A DNA stretch of 64,000 bases from CAWDAQ01 sp963800325 (GCA_963800325.1 CAWDAQ010000005.1:1178001-1242000), one strand, 5' to 3'; counted from the first letter of the stretch, positions 1-8,726 are shown. Numbers and translations are program-made. The notes: generated from the sequence alone by a model not told the origin.

Positions 1-1
1 C

Positions 2-658
2 GGCGTCGCCCACTCCGAGGTCTCCCCGTCTCGCGGCCCCCTCCACGGCGCCCAGCTCTGGGTGGCGCTGCCCTCGCCGGCCCGGGACGGCGCCCCCGCG
101 TTCGAGTCCCACACCGCGCCGGCGCGGGTCGACCTCGCCGGCGCCCGGGTCACCGTCCTGCTCGGCGAGCTGCTCGGGACCCGCTCGCCCGCGACGACGT
201 TCACCCCGATCGTCGGGGCGGAGGTCGACCTCGACGCCGGCGGCTCGGTGACCGTGCCGCTGCGGGACGACTTCGAGCACGGCGTGCTCGCCCTCACCGA
301 CGGGGTCGAGGTCGGCCTCGCCGGCGCGTCCGAGGGACCCGCCCCGGTGGCGACCGGCGCGATGGGGTACGCCGGACCGGGCAGCGGGCCGCTCACCGTC
401 ACCGCCGGCTCGGCCCCCGCGCGAGCGCTCCTGCTCGGCGGCGAGCCGTTCACCGAGGACCTCGTCATGTGGTGGAACTTCGTCGCCCGCAGCCACGACG
501 AGGTCGCCGAGGCCCGGGCGACGTGGGAGCGGGAGCGGGACGCCGCCCCCGACGCCCGCCGCCGGTTCGGGCTCGTCGGGGGCGAGGACGCCACCCTCGC
601 CGCCCCCGAGCTGCCGAACGCGACCCTGCGCCCCCGGCCACGCCACCGCGAGCGCTGA
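2..658 (+). CDS. Pirin family protein (5' truncated by window edge)
   Basis: The frame enters from the left edge, so the start codon and part of the N-terminal cupin are missing; 218 codons are visible before TGA. The first residues seen, with HGAQLWVALP, are the conserved signature of pirins at the end of the first cupin, and the remainder reads as the second (Pirin_C) cupin half. Pirins are small metal-binding bicupin proteins; some are quercetin dioxygenases, others redox-sensitive regulators, and nothing visible decides between these. The usual N-terminal metal ligands lie mostly outside the window. The next gene is 84 bp downstream on the same strand with no clear terminator between. Confidence 0.88.
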   Translation, partial: GVAHSEVSPSRGPLHGAQLWVALPSPARDGAPAFESHTAPARVDLAGARVTVLLGELLGTRSPATTFTPIVGAEVDLDAGGSVTVPLRDDFEHGVLALTDGVEVGLAGASEGPAPVATGAMGYAGPGSGPLTVTAGSAPARALLLGGEPFTEDLVMWWNFVARSHDEVAEARATWERERDAAPDARRRFGLVGGEDATLAAPELPNATLRPRPRHRER

Positions 659-742
659 CCGCCGGGCCCGCCGCGGGACGGCCCCGGCCCCACCCGCGCA
701 AACCGCTGGCGAGGGCCGGCGGAATCCCCGATCCTTGCCGTC

Positions 743-1723
743 GTGGACCGTGACCCCGAACCCGGCGTGACCCCCGACGTCGACCCCGGCGCGCACCTGG
801 CAGGGGACCTGCCCGACCCGCTCCGGCACCGGCCGCTGACCCCGGCCGACGCCGAGGAGGTCGCCGCGCTCGTCCGAGCCGCGGAGACCGCCGACGTCGG
901 GGAGCCGCTCACCGAGCTCGCCGACGTCGTCGCGGAGTGGCAGCGCCCCGGCTTCGACCTCGCGACCGACTCGGTCGGCGTCCACTCGGGCGGGCGGCTC
1001 GTCGCCGCGGCCGAGGTGTTCCGCGGCCGGCGGGTCGAGGCCGCCGTCCACCCCGACCGGCGCGGCCTCGGGGTCGGCGCCGCGCTCGTGGGCTGGTCCG
1101 AGCGGGTCGCCGACGCCCGCGGCAGCCGCCTCGTCGGCCAGACCGTTCCGGCCGGCGGCGACGCCGAGCGGCTGCTCAGCGCGCTCGGCTACACCCGCCG
1201 CTGGACGTCCTGGGTGCTCGCCCTGCCCGCCGGGCGCGAGGTCCCGCCGCGGGACCTCCCGGGCGACTACGCACTGCGCTCGTTCGTCCCCGGGCGGGAC
1301 GACCGGGCCACCTGGCGCCTCGTCGAGGACGCGTTCGCCGAGTGGGGGGACCGCGACCCCTCCACGTTCGAGGACTGGTCCGCCGCGACCACCCGGCGAC
1401 CGGGGTTCCAGCCCGGCGACGTCCGCCTCGTCACGACCACCGGCGGCGAGCACGTGGGCGCCTGCGTGCTCCACCTCGACGGTGACTCCGGCTTCGTCCA
1501 CCAGCTCGCCGTCCGGGGCGACCACCGGGGCCGGGGCATCGCCCAGGTCCTCCTCGCCGACGCCTTCGCCCGCAGCCGGGCACGCGGCGCGGCCCGGTGC
1601 GAGCTGTCCACCGACAGCCGCACCGGCGCGCTGGGCCTCTACGAGCGGGTGGGCATGGAGGTCACCCACACGTGGCACCACCTCATCCGCGACCCGGGCG
1701 TGCCGGCGGCGACGACGTGCTGA
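743..1723 (+). CDS. GNAT family N-acetyltransferase, two GNAT domains
   Basis: A 326-residue protein with two acetyltransferase folds. The N-terminal half (about 25-160) carries a degenerate acetyl-CoA loop around RRGLGVGAALV; the C-terminal half (about 170-315) has the better motif, DHRGRGIAQVLL, followed by the LGLYERVGM strand typical of GNAT motif B. Such double-GNAT proteins (mycothiol synthase is one architecture) usually use one active domain. The substrate cannot be told. GTG is taken as start because no ATG lies near; no convincing ribosome binding site precedes it, so the start is uncertain and the message may be leaderless. Confidence 0.85.
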   Translation: MDRDPEPGVTPDVDPGAHLAGDLPDPLRHRPLTPADAEEVAALVRAAETADVGEPLTELADVVAEWQRPGFDLATDSVGVHSGGRLVAAAEVFRGRRVEAAVHPDRRGLGVGAALVGWSERVADARGSRLVGQTVPAGGDAERLLSALGYTRRWTSWVLALPAGREVPPRDLPGDYALRSFVPGRDDRATWRLVEDAFAEWGDRDPSTFEDWSAATTRRPGFQPGDVRLVTTTGGEHVGACVLHLDGDSGFVHQLAVRGDHRGRGIAQVLLADAFARSRARGAARCELSTDSRTGALGLYERVGMEVTHTWHHLIRDPGVPAATTC

Positions 1724-1791
1724 ACCGGCCGGTGTGCCGGCCACGTCGACGGGGCGGTGAGGACGTCGCCGAGCTCGGCACGCCCCAGAAG

Positions 1792-1808
1792 TACTACTGC
1801 GTGTAGTA
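1792..1808. promoter_or_regulatory. Inverted repeat, candidate operator of the PPOX gene
   Basis: TACTAC-TGCGT-GTAGTA, two perfect 6-bp arms around 5 bp, in a short A+T-rich patch 46 bp before the ATG of the PPOX-fold gene. The shape resembles dyads bound by BlaI/MecI-type or TetR-type repressors, but no regulator is adjacent and the assignment is inference. Confidence 0.45.
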
Positions 1809-1853
1809 TTGTGGTGGGTCGGGCGCCCGGCCCGGGGGACGAGGAGGGCGGTC

Positions 1854-2282
1854 ATGGACGACGACGACGTCATCACGGTGCTCGACGACACGCAGTCGTG
1901 GGAGTTGCTGCGGGCCGAGGAGTTCGGCCGGCTCGCCTACCACCTCGGCTCCGAGGTCCACCTCGTGCCGGTCAACTACCGGGCGGACGGCGAGCGGCTC
2001 GTCATCCGGACCTCCGAGGGAAGCAAGCTGCTCGGGGTCCACATGAGCGAGGACGTCGCCTTCGAGGTCGACCGCATCGGCCCCACCGAGGCCGTCAGCG
2101 TCGTCCTGCGAGGCCGGGCCCGACAGCTCGACGGGGACGAGGCCAGGCGCGCCGCCGACCTGCCGCTGCGGCCCTGGGTGCCGACGGACAAGTTCGCGTT
2201 CATCGCGATCGAGCCGTTCGAGCTGAGCGGACGCCGGTTCGTCCTCGACCGTCCCGCCCCGGACGTGCCACCCTCGCCCTGA
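1854..2282 (+). CDS. Pyridoxamine 5'-phosphate oxidase-fold (PPOX) flavoprotein
   Basis: 142 residues. The pattern WELLRAEEFGRLAY, then VPVNYR, RTSEGSKL, and C-terminal FELSGRRFV is that of small split-barrel PPOX-fold proteins (flavin, F420 or heme binding), not classical PdxH. ATG 1854 is chosen because GAGGAGGG sits 6 bp upstream; an in-frame start further up would overlap the inverted repeat at 1792-1808. It is a paralogue of the gene at 26587-27027 next to the DevR-like regulator. Proteins of this family occur in the mycobacterial dormancy regulon, but no DosR-like box was found upstream of this copy. Ligand and reaction are unknown. Confidence 0.88.
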   Translation: MDDDDVITVLDDTQSWELLRAEEFGRLAYHLGSEVHLVPVNYRADGERLVIRTSEGSKLLGVHMSEDVAFEVDRIGPTEAVSVVLRGRARQLDGDEARRAADLPLRPWVPTDKFAFIAIEPFELSGRRFVLDRPAPDVPPSP

Positions 2283-2331
2283 CCGGTCCGACGCCCCGCG
2301 CCGGACCCGCAGGACGGACCGAGGAGGCACC

Positions 2332-2961
2332 GTGGACAGCACGGCATGGGACGAGCGCTACTCCGGACGAGAGCTCGTGTGGTCGGAGGAGCCGAACCGC
2401 TGGGTCGAGGAGCTCGCCGCCGGGCTGCCGCCCGGGCGCGCCCTCGACGTCGCGGCCGGTGAGGGGCGGAACGCGGTGTGGCTCGCCGACCGGGGCTGGC
2501 GGGTCACCGCCACCGACTTCTCCCCGGTCGCGGTCGAGCGCACCCGCACCGTCGCGGCCGACCGGCTCGGGCCCCGTGCCGACCGGGTCGTGGCCCAGGT
2601 ACGCGACGCCACCGTGCCGCCCGAGGAGCCGGGCGGGTTCGACCTCGTCGTCGTCTCCTACCTCCAGCTGCCCGCCGCGCAGCGCCGCCGGGCGCTGCGG
2701 GCCGCGGCCGAGGCGGTCGCCCCCGGCGGGCACCTCGTCGTCGTCGCGCACGACTCCCGCAACCTCACCGACGGCACGGGCGGCCCGCAGGACCCGGCCG
2801 TCCTCTACACCCCCGCCGACGTCGCCGAGGACCTCGCCGGGACCGGCCTGAGAGTCGCCGTCGGGGAGACCCGGCAGCGGGAGGTGCCGGACGCCGCCCG
2901 CCCCGCCCTCGACGTCGTCCTCGACGCCGTCCGCGACCCCGGCACGGCCGACGGGGGTTGA
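2332..2961 (+). CDS. Class I SAM-dependent methyltransferase (TehB-like)
   Basis: 209 residues with a Rossmann methyltransferase core. Motif I is RALDVAAGEGRNAVWLA (about 36-52), the acidic loop is TATDFSP (about 62-68), and motif IV is FDLVVVSYLQLP (about 103-114). The N-terminal start WDERYSGRELVWSEEPNRW resembles the TehB/thiopurine-methyltransferase-like subgroup that handles small toxic molecules. GTG 2332 is preceded by GAGGAGG at optimal spacing. It lies 49 bp after the PPOX gene, which may be one transcript. The substrate is not predictable. Confidence 0.87.
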   Translation: MDSTAWDERYSGRELVWSEEPNRWVEELAAGLPPGRALDVAAGEGRNAVWLADRGWRVTATDFSPVAVERTRTVAADRLGPRADRVVAQVRDATVPPEEPGGFDLVVVSYLQLPAAQRRRALRAAAEAVAPGGHLVVVAHDSRNLTDGTGGPQDPAVLYTPADVAEDLAGTGLRVAVGETRQREVPDAARPALDVVLDAVRDPGTADGG

Positions 2962-2988
2962 TCCGCTCCTGCCGGGGTAGGACACCGT

Positions 2989-3013
2989 CGCCCCGGCCAG
3001 TCGGGCCGGGGCG
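2989..3013 (+). terminator. Hairpin, possible terminator after the methyltransferase
   Basis: A 10-bp G+C-only stem (CGCCCCGGCC with GGCCGGGGCG) around a 5-nt loop, 28 nt after the methyltransferase stop and 24 nt before the next start. No U-tract, as is usual in high-G+C actinobacteria; it might only attenuate. Confidence 0.45.
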
Positions 3014-3037
3014 GCACCGACCGTCGAGGAGGACACC

Positions 3038-3319
3038 GTGGCACGCGACGACAGCACGGACGACCCGGGGCCCAGCGTCAAGGACGACGAGCTCTACGAG
3101 CGGCTCCGGGACGAGGGCAACAGCAAGGAGAAGGCGGCCCGCATCGCGAACGCCGCCGCGCGCTCGTCCCGCTCGAAGGTCGGCGAGCGCGGCGGGGAGC
3201 ACCGGTCCTACGAGGAGTGGACGGTCGACGAGCTCCGCGAGCGGGCCCGGGAGCTCGACGTCCACGGCCGCTCGAGGATGACCAAGGACGAGCTCGTCGA
3301 GGCCCTCCGCTCGCGCTGA
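3038..3319 (+). CDS. Small Rho-N-like (DUF7218-type) protein
   Basis: 93 residues, highly charged. The first half (KDDELYERLRDEGNSKEKAARIANAAA) is a short helical segment found in a widespread actinobacterial family sometimes annotated as plasmid stabilization or DUF7218. The second half, YEEWTVDELRERARELDVHGRSRMTKDEL, read in two parts, matches the Rho termination factor N-terminal helix-extended-loop-helix fold, which often binds nucleic acid. GTG start with GAGGAGG 6 bp upstream. Converges with the antiporter gene 19 bp downstream. The biological role is unknown. Confidence 0.8.
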   Translation: MARDDSTDDPGPSVKDDELYERLRDEGNSKEKAARIANAAARSSRSKVGERGGEHRSYEEWTVDELRERARELDVHGRSRMTKDELVEALRSR

Positions 3320-3338
3320 CCCGCGCGACGGGTCGGCC

Positions 3339-4499
3339 TCACCGTCCGCGCGCCATCGCCGGCGGGAGCAGCCGCTCGGCGTACCTGGCGAGTACCGGGC
3401 CGAGAACCGCGAGCAGCAGGACGTAGGCGGTCGCGACCGGCCCGAGCCCGCCGACCCCGGCGGCGACCGCGAGGCCGGCGATGACGACCGAGAACTCGCC
3501 GCGCGGCACGAGGGCCGCGCCCGCGCGGGCCCGACCCCGGGCCCGCACGCCGTCACGGCCGGCGGCGTACCAGCCCGTCGCGACCTTCGTCACGGCGGTG
3601 ACGGCCGCGAGCGCCCCGGCCACCGGCAGCACCGGGAGGATCTGGCCGGGGTCGGTCGCGATCCCGAACGCGACGAAGAACACGGCCGCGAACAGGTCCC
3701 GCAGCGGGGACAGCAGGGCCCGCGCCCGGGCGGCGATCTCGTTCGGCACCGCGATCCCGACGAGGAACGCGCCCACCGCGGCACTCGCCCCGACCCCCTG
3801 GGCGACCCCGGCGACGAGGAGGGTGATCCCGACGAGCCGGAGGAGCACCTGCTCGTCGGCCGGGTGGGAGAGCATCCGCCCCATCCGGTCCCCCGACCGG
3901 TGGGCGGCGAGGAGGACGAGCAGCACCGCCCCGAGCGCGAGCGCCACCCCGCCGAGGGCGCGCAGCGGCCCGCCACCGGAGAGGACGACGACGAGTACGG
4001 GCAGGTAGAGCGCCATCGCGATGTCCTCGAGGACGAGGACCGAGAGCACCGCCGCGGTCTCCCGGTTCCCGAGCCGGCCGAGGTCCTCCAGCAGCCGCGC
4101 GACGATGCCCGACGACGACACCCACGTCACCCCGGCGAGCGCGAGCGCCCCACCCCAGGGCAGTCCGGCCAGGCGGCCGGCGACGAGGCCCGGGGTCGCG
4201 TTGAGGGCGAGGTCGACCACCCCGGAGCGGCGGTGCCGACGCAGGCTCGCGACGAGCTCGGCGGCGGAGAACTCGAGGCCGAGGGTGAGCAGGAGCAGGA
4301 CGACCCCGAACTCGGCCCCGAGCCGGACGAACGGCCCGGCCGCGGTCAGCGGGGCCAGGCCCCCCTCCCCGAGGAAGAGGCCCCCGACGAGGAAGAACGG
4401 GATGGGCGAGAGACCCCACCGGTGGGCGAGCATCCCGAGGAGGGCGAGCGCGGTGAAGATCCCGCCGAGCTCGAGGAACAGGACGGCGGTGTGGTCCAC
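3339..4499 (-). CDS. Cation:proton antiporter, KefB/KhtU-like (CPA2)
   Basis: 386 residues, almost all hydrophobic, with 10-12 predicted membrane spans and no cytoplasmic tail. The CPA2 exchanger signature is visible: GAEFGVVLLLLTLGLEF, WVSSSGIVARLLEDLGRL and the conserved VLVLEDIAMA (acidic pair in the ion path). It should exchange K+ (or Na+) for H+ at the membrane. Its regulatory RCK_C subunit is encoded 13 bp upstream on the same strand, the arrangement of Bacillus khtTU. GTG start; converges with the Rho-N-like gene. Confidence 0.9.
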   Translation of the reverse strand: MDHTAVLFLELGGIFTALALLGMLAHRWGLSPIPFFLVGGLFLGEGGLAPLTAAGPFVRLGAEFGVVLLLLTLGLEFSAAELVASLRRHRRSGVVDLALNATPGLVAGRLAGLPWGGALALAGVTWVSSSGIVARLLEDLGRLGNRETAAVLSVLVLEDIAMALYLPVLVVVLSGGGPLRALGGVALALGAVLLVLLAAHRSGDRMGRMLSHPADEQVLLRLVGITLLVAGVAQGVGASAAVGAFLVGIAVPNEIAARARALLSPLRDLFAAVFFVAFGIATDPGQILPVLPVAGALAAVTAVTKVATGWYAAGRDGVRARGRARAGAALVPRGEFSVVIAGLAVAAGVGGLGPVATAYVLLLAVLGPVLARYAERLLPPAMARGR

Positions 4500-4512
4500 G
4501 GCGCCCGGAACC

Positions 4513-5007
4513 TCAGTCGCCGAGGCCCGGCTCGGCGAGCAGCCCCTCGAGCCGCCGCAGTCCCTCGTCGGTGCCGATGGCGACGAGCACGTCGCCGGCG
4601 TGGAGGACCTCGCCGGGGCCCGGCGAGGTGAGCACCTGCTCGCCGCGGACGATCGCGACGACGGAGCAGCCGGTCCGGGTCCGCGCCCGGGTGTCCCCGA
4701 GCACCCGGCCGTCGCACGGGGTGCCCGGGCGCAGCTCGAGCCGGGCCGACTCCAGTCCCGGCACCTCCTTGGACAGGTCCGCGAACCGCTGGCTCAGCCG
4801 CGGCGCCCCCATGAGCTCGGCGAGCGTGGCCGCCTCGTCCGGCTGCAGCCGGATCGTCTCGCTCGCCTCGTCCGGGTCCTCCCCCGCGTAGGAGCACACG
4901 GTCGCGCCGCCGTCGCGATGGACGATGAGGGCGACGCTGCGCCCCCGGCTCGTCGTCAGCTCGTAGCGGATCCCCACGCCGGGGAGCATGGTCTCGACGA
5001 TCTCCAC
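4513..5007 (-). CDS. TrkA C-terminal (RCK_C) regulatory subunit, KhtT-like
   Basis: 164 residues. The N-terminal half (1-75, VGIRYELTTSRGRSVALIVH) matches the KhtT N-domain; the C-terminal half (about 78-155, LELRPGTPCDGRVLGD ... SPGPGEVLHAGDVLVAIG) is a clear RCK_C fold. KhtT-type subunits gate the partner antiporter and in Firmicutes bind c-di-AMP. First gene of a two-gene unit with the antiporter. A c-di-AMP riboswitch is present elsewhere in this window (57366-57534), so the second messenger is probably made by this organism. Direct binding here is inference. Confidence 0.87.
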   Translation of the reverse strand: MEIVETMLPGVGIRYELTTSRGRSVALIVHRDGGATVCSYAGEDPDEASETIRLQPDEAATLAELMGAPRLSQRFADLSKEVPGLESARLELRPGTPCDGRVLGDTRARTRTGCSVVAIVRGEQVLTSPGPGEVLHAGDVLVAIGTDEGLRRLEGLLAEPGLGD

Positions 5008-5043
5008 GGGATCGATTCTCGCAGGGGACCGGCGCGCCGGGCC

Positions 5044-6267
5044 TCACCGGGCGGGGGCGAGCGCGTCCCGGCGGTGGACGAGGACGGACGCGGCGAGCAC
5101 CGCGAGCCCGGCGACGGACAGCCCCGCGCCGACCCAGCTCGGGGCGGTGTAGCCGTACCCGGCGGCGATGACGAGGCCGCCGAGCCAGGCGCCGAGGGCG
5201 TTGGCGAGGTTGAGGGAGGCGTGGTTGCTCGCGGCGCCGAGCGTCTTGGCGTCACCGGCGACGGTCATCAGCCGCAGCTGGAGGCCGATGACGAGCACCG
5301 ACCCGGCGACCGCGACGGCGAACACGGTCAGCAGGGCGGGCACCGCGGCGTGCGCCGTCGCGGTGAAGAGCGCGAGCAGCCCCCCGGTCGTCGCGCACGA
5401 GACGACGAGGCTGCGCAGCACGGACCAGTCGGCGAGGTGGCCGCCGAGGCTCGTGCCGACGGCGCCGCCGACGCCGAAGGCGAGGAGGAACACCGGGACG
5501 GCGCCCTCGGGGAGCCCGGTGACGTCGGTGACGGTGGGAGCGATGTAGGAGTACATCGCGAACATCCCACCGAACCCGACCGCCCCGACGAGCAGGGTGA
5601 GCCAGACCTGGAGGCGCCCGAAGGCGGCGAGCTCGCGGCGGACGGTCCCGTCCGGGTCCCGCGGGGTCCACGGCACGAACGCGCGCACGCCGAGCACGGT
5701 GAGCACGCCGAGGAGGCCGACGAGGGCGTAGGACCACCGCCAGCCGGCGTGCTGGCCGAGCCAGGTCGCCGCGGGGACCCCCGCGATGTTCGCGGCGGGG
5801 ATCCCGAGCATGACCCGTCCCACGGCGCGGCCGCTGCGGCCGGGTGGGGCCATGTCGACCGCGACGAGGGCGGCCACCCCGAAGAAGGCCCCGTGCGGGA
5901 GGCCGGAGACGAAGCGCAGGGTGATGAGCGCCCCGTACCCCGGCGCGAGCGCGCTCGCGACGTTGCCGGCGGCGAACACGAGCATGAGGGTGATGAGCAG
6001 GGCGCGGCGAGGCAGCCGGGCCCCGAGCGCGGCGATGACCGGCGCGCCGACGACGACCCCGGCGGCGTAGGCCGAGATCGCGTGGCCTGCGGCGGGGATC
6101 GAGGCGCCCACGCCGTCGGCGATCTGGGGCAGCAGCCCCATCGTGACGAACTCGGTGGTCCCGATGGCGAAGCCGCCGAGGCCGAGCGCGAGGGTGGCGA
6201 GCAGGACGGGTCGCCCGGTCGGGGCCGGGCGGGCGGGGGCGGGGGCCGGAGGGGCGGCCTGGGACAT
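5044..6267 (-). CDS. MFS transporter, DHA1 drug/sugar exporter (AraJ/YdhP type)
   Basis: 407 residues, 12 predicted membrane spans. It opens after a Pro/Ala-rich cytoplasmic leader with LALGLGGFAIGTTEFVTMGL, the signature of the AraJ/chloramphenicol-exporter branch of DHA1, and has the motif-A-like loop GARLPRRALL after span 2. ATG 6267 is chosen over a much longer reading frame upstream because the added residues are out-of-frame readings of the nadE region. Likely exports small hydrophobic drugs or sugars by proton antiport; the true substrate is unknown. It lies 104 bp downstream of nadE on the same strand. Confidence 0.9.
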   Translation of the reverse strand: MSQAAPPAPAPARPAPTGRPVLLATLALGLGGFAIGTTEFVTMGLLPQIADGVGASIPAAGHAISAYAAGVVVGAPVIAALGARLPRRALLITLMLVFAAGNVASALAPGYGALITLRFVSGLPHGAFFGVAALVAVDMAPPGRSGRAVGRVMLGIPAANIAGVPAATWLGQHAGWRWSYALVGLLGVLTVLGVRAFVPWTPRDPDGTVRRELAAFGRLQVWLTLLVGAVGFGGMFAMYSYIAPTVTDVTGLPEGAVPVFLLAFGVGGAVGTSLGGHLADWSVLRSLVVSCATTGGLLALFTATAHAAVPALLTVFAVAVAGSVLVIGLQLRLMTVAGDAKTLGAASNHASLNLANALGAWLGGLVIAAGYGYTAPSWVGAGLSVAGLAVLAASVLVHRRDALAPAR

Positions 6268-6371
6268 GGGCGGTCCTGGGGGTGTCGGGCGCTCCGGGAC
6301 GGGAGCGGTGGGGGCGGGCCGGCTGGCTCCGTCGACAGCACCGACCCGGTGCAGCGCGCCCCGGGGCCGGG

Positions 6372-8432
6372 CTATTCCCTGCCGGGCTCCGCCGACGGGA
6401 CGTTCGCCTCGAGCTCGGCGAGCCAGACGCGGGCGTTGCCGTCGGACGGCGCGCGCCAGTCCCCGCGGGGCGAGAGCGCCCCGCCCGGGGAGACCTTGGG
6501 CCCGTTGGGCAGGGCGGACCGCTTGAACTGGCTGAACCCGAAGAAGCGGCGCAGGAAGACCTCCAGCCAGCGCCGGATCTCGGGGAGGTCGTAGGCGTGC
6601 CGGGCCTCGTCCGGGAAGCCGGGCGGCCACGCACCGGCGGCGTCGTCCCGCCAGGCGTGCCAGGCGAGGAAGGCGACCCGGCTGGGCCGGGCCCCGAACC
6701 GGATGACGTGGTGCAGCGAGAAGTCCTGCAGCTCGTAGGGTCCGACGACGTCCTGGGTGCTCTGCGGGGTCTCGCCCTCGGCCACGGGGACGAGCTCGGG
6801 GCTGATCTCGGTCCCGAGGATCCGGGTGAGGACCTGGCCGACCTCGTCCTCGAACTGGCCCGAGGAGACGACCCAGCGGATGAGGTGCTGGACGAGGGTC
6901 TTCGGGACCCCGGAGTTGACCGTGTAGTGCGACATGTGGTCCCCGACGCCGTAGGTGCACCAGCCGAGCGCGAGCTCGGACAGGTCGCCGGTGCCGAGCA
7001 CGATGCCACCGAGGTGGTTGGCGAGCCGGAAGAGGTAGTCGGTGCGCAGCCCGGCCTGGACGTTCTCGAAGGTGACGTCGTACTCGGGCCGGCCGTCGGC
7101 GAACGGGTGGCCGAGGTCGGCGAGCATCTGTCGGGCCGCGGGGGTGATGTCGACCTCGTCGAGCCGGACCCCGAGCGCGCGCGCGAGCGCGGTCGCGTTG
7201 GCGCGGGTCTCGGCGGACGTGGCGAACCCGGGGAGGCTGTAGGCGAGGACGTCGCTGCGGGGGCGGCCGAGTCGGTCCATCGCCCGGGCGGCGACGATGA
7301 GCGCGTGGGTGGAGTCGAGACCGCCGGAGACCCCGATGACGATCTTGGGCTGCCCGATGGCTCGCAGCCGCTGCTCGAGGCCGCTGACCTGGATGTTGTA
7401 GGCCTCGTAGCAGTCGAGGGCGAGCCGGTCCGGGTCGTCGGGCACGAACGGGAACCGGTCGACCGACCGGCGCAGGCCGATGTCGCCGCGCGGCGGGTCG
7501 AGCTCGAGGGCGACGGTCCGGAACGCGCTCACCCGCTCGTGGTGGGTGCGGCGGTTGTCGTCGAAGGTGCCCACCCGGAGCCGCTCGGCCCGCACGAGGT
7601 CGAGGTCGACGTCGGCGACGGAGTGCCGGGGGCCGTCGGGGAACCGCTCGGACTCCGCGAGCAGCCGCCCGCACTCGTACACCATCGTCTGCCCGTCCCA
7701 GGACAGGTCGGTGCTGGACTCCCCCTCCCCGGCGGCGGCGTAGACGTACCCGGCGAGGAAGCGCGCCGAGGCCCCGCGGCACACCTCGTGCCGCTCCTCG
7801 GACTTGGCGACGGTGATCGGGCTCCCGGAGAGGTTCGCGACGACGGTCGCGCCGGCGAGGGCCGCCTCGGCGCTCGGCGGGATCGGGACCCAGACGTCCT
7901 CGCAGACCTCGACGTGGAGGACGAGCCCGGGCACGTCGCGGGCGGCGAACAGCAGGTCCGGGCCGAACGGCGCCTCCTGTCCGGCGACGGTGACGACCTG
8001 CCCGCGCTGGTCGTCCCCCGGGGCGAAGTGGCGCCGCTCGTAGAACTCGCGGTAGGTCGGCAGCGCCGACTTCGGCGCCACCCCGAGCACCCGGCCGCGG
8101 TGGAGCACGACCGCGCAGTTGTAGAGACGGTGGCCCCGCCGGACCGGGGCCCCGACGACGAGCACGGGCCGGAGCCCGGCGCTCGCCTCGGCGAGCGAGG
8201 CCAGCGCGCCGTCGACGGCCTCGAGCACCGCGTCCTGGAGGAAGAGGTCGTCGGCCGCGTACCCGGTCAGGCACAGCTCGGGGAAGACGGCGACGGCGAC
8301 CCCGTCGTCGTGGCACTCCCGGGCGGACTGCAGGACCGCGGCGACGTTCGTCGCCGGGTCGGCCACCGCGACCGGCACCGTGCACGCGGCGACGCGGGCG
8401 AAGCCCTGGTCGTAGGCGGAGAAGAAGTCCAT
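6372..8432 (-). CDS. nadE: NAD+ synthetase, glutamine-dependent
   Basis: 686 residues, the length of the two-domain actinobacterial enzyme. The N-terminal nitrilase-type glutaminase domain shows the catalytic triad E52 (VFPELCLTGY), K121 (APKSALPTY) and C177 (VEVCEDVW). The C-terminal domain has the PP-loop SGGLDS at 369-374. It converts deamido-NAD+, ATP and glutamine to NAD+ in the cytoplasm, ammonia travelling through an internal tunnel. The start MDFFSAYDQGFARV matches the M. tuberculosis NadE N-terminus as I recall it. A single-copy housekeeping gene in most actinobacteria. Confidence 0.96.
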   Translation of the reverse strand: MDFFSAYDQGFARVAACTVPVAVADPATNVAAVLQSARECHDDGVAVAVFPELCLTGYAADDLFLQDAVLEAVDGALASLAEASAGLRPVLVVGAPVRRGHRLYNCAVVLHRGRVLGVAPKSALPTYREFYERRHFAPGDDQRGQVVTVAGQEAPFGPDLLFAARDVPGLVLHVEVCEDVWVPIPPSAEAALAGATVVANLSGSPITVAKSEERHEVCRGASARFLAGYVYAAAGEGESSTDLSWDGQTMVYECGRLLAESERFPDGPRHSVADVDLDLVRAERLRVGTFDDNRRTHHERVSAFRTVALELDPPRGDIGLRRSVDRFPFVPDDPDRLALDCYEAYNIQVSGLEQRLRAIGQPKIVIGVSGGLDSTHALIVAARAMDRLGRPRSDVLAYSLPGFATSAETRANATALARALGVRLDEVDITPAARQMLADLGHPFADGRPEYDVTFENVQAGLRTDYLFRLANHLGGIVLGTGDLSELALGWCTYGVGDHMSHYTVNSGVPKTLVQHLIRWVVSSGQFEDEVGQVLTRILGTEISPELVPVAEGETPQSTQDVVGPYELQDFSLHHVIRFGARPSRVAFLAWHAWRDDAAGAWPPGFPDEARHAYDLPEIRRWLEVFLRRFFGFSQFKRSALPNGPKVSPGGALSPRGDWRAPSDGNARVWLAELEANVPSAEPGRE

Positions 8433-8516
8433 GCGGGGCGGCTCCAGCTGCTCGGCGACGCGGCAGGGTGCCGCGGTGCCGAGTCTGCCAAAGCCGCCCC
8501 GGAGGGGGCACCCGGC

Positions 8517-8726
8517 TCAGCGCAGCGAGCGGACGTGCGTCTCGTGGGCCTTCTCGCCGATGTCGCCGAGGGCGCGCCAGCCCACGACGGCGTTGCCGAA
8601 GAGGTCACGCCATCCCCACTGCGAGATCGGGACGCGCTCGGGCTTGGGGATGCTGAAGCGTCCCACCACGGCGAGCACGACGACCACGACGGAGCCGAAC
8701 AGGAGCCGGACCGAACCAGCTGGCAA
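8517..8726 (-). CDS. Mini membrane protein, WGWRDLxGNAVVG family, copy 1
   Basis: As read, 69 residues from a TTG start: one membrane span (about 8-22) followed by ERVPISQWGWRDLFGNAVVG. The latter is shared with the gene at 8900-9142, so the two are paralogues; I know no function for the family. The TTG start is suspicious. The Shine-Dalgarno-like GGAAGG at 8741-8746 is best spaced for ATG 8730, which reads MLASWFG in another frame; this matches VLASPFG at the start of the paralogue. A single frameshift between about 8700 and 8726 would join them into a protein of the same length as copy 2. Two DosR-like boxes lie upstream. Confidence 0.62.
   Translation of the reverse strand: MPAGSVRLLFGSVVVVVLAVVGRFSIPKPERVPISQWGWRDLFGNAVVGWRALGDIGEKAHETHVRSLR

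Noticed and set aside
6268..8511. A minus-strand frame extending the MFS gene at 5044 to 1155 residues
   Set aside because: The additional part is Arg/Pro-rich and antisense-frame to the clear nadE gene; the real exporter begins at ATG 6267.
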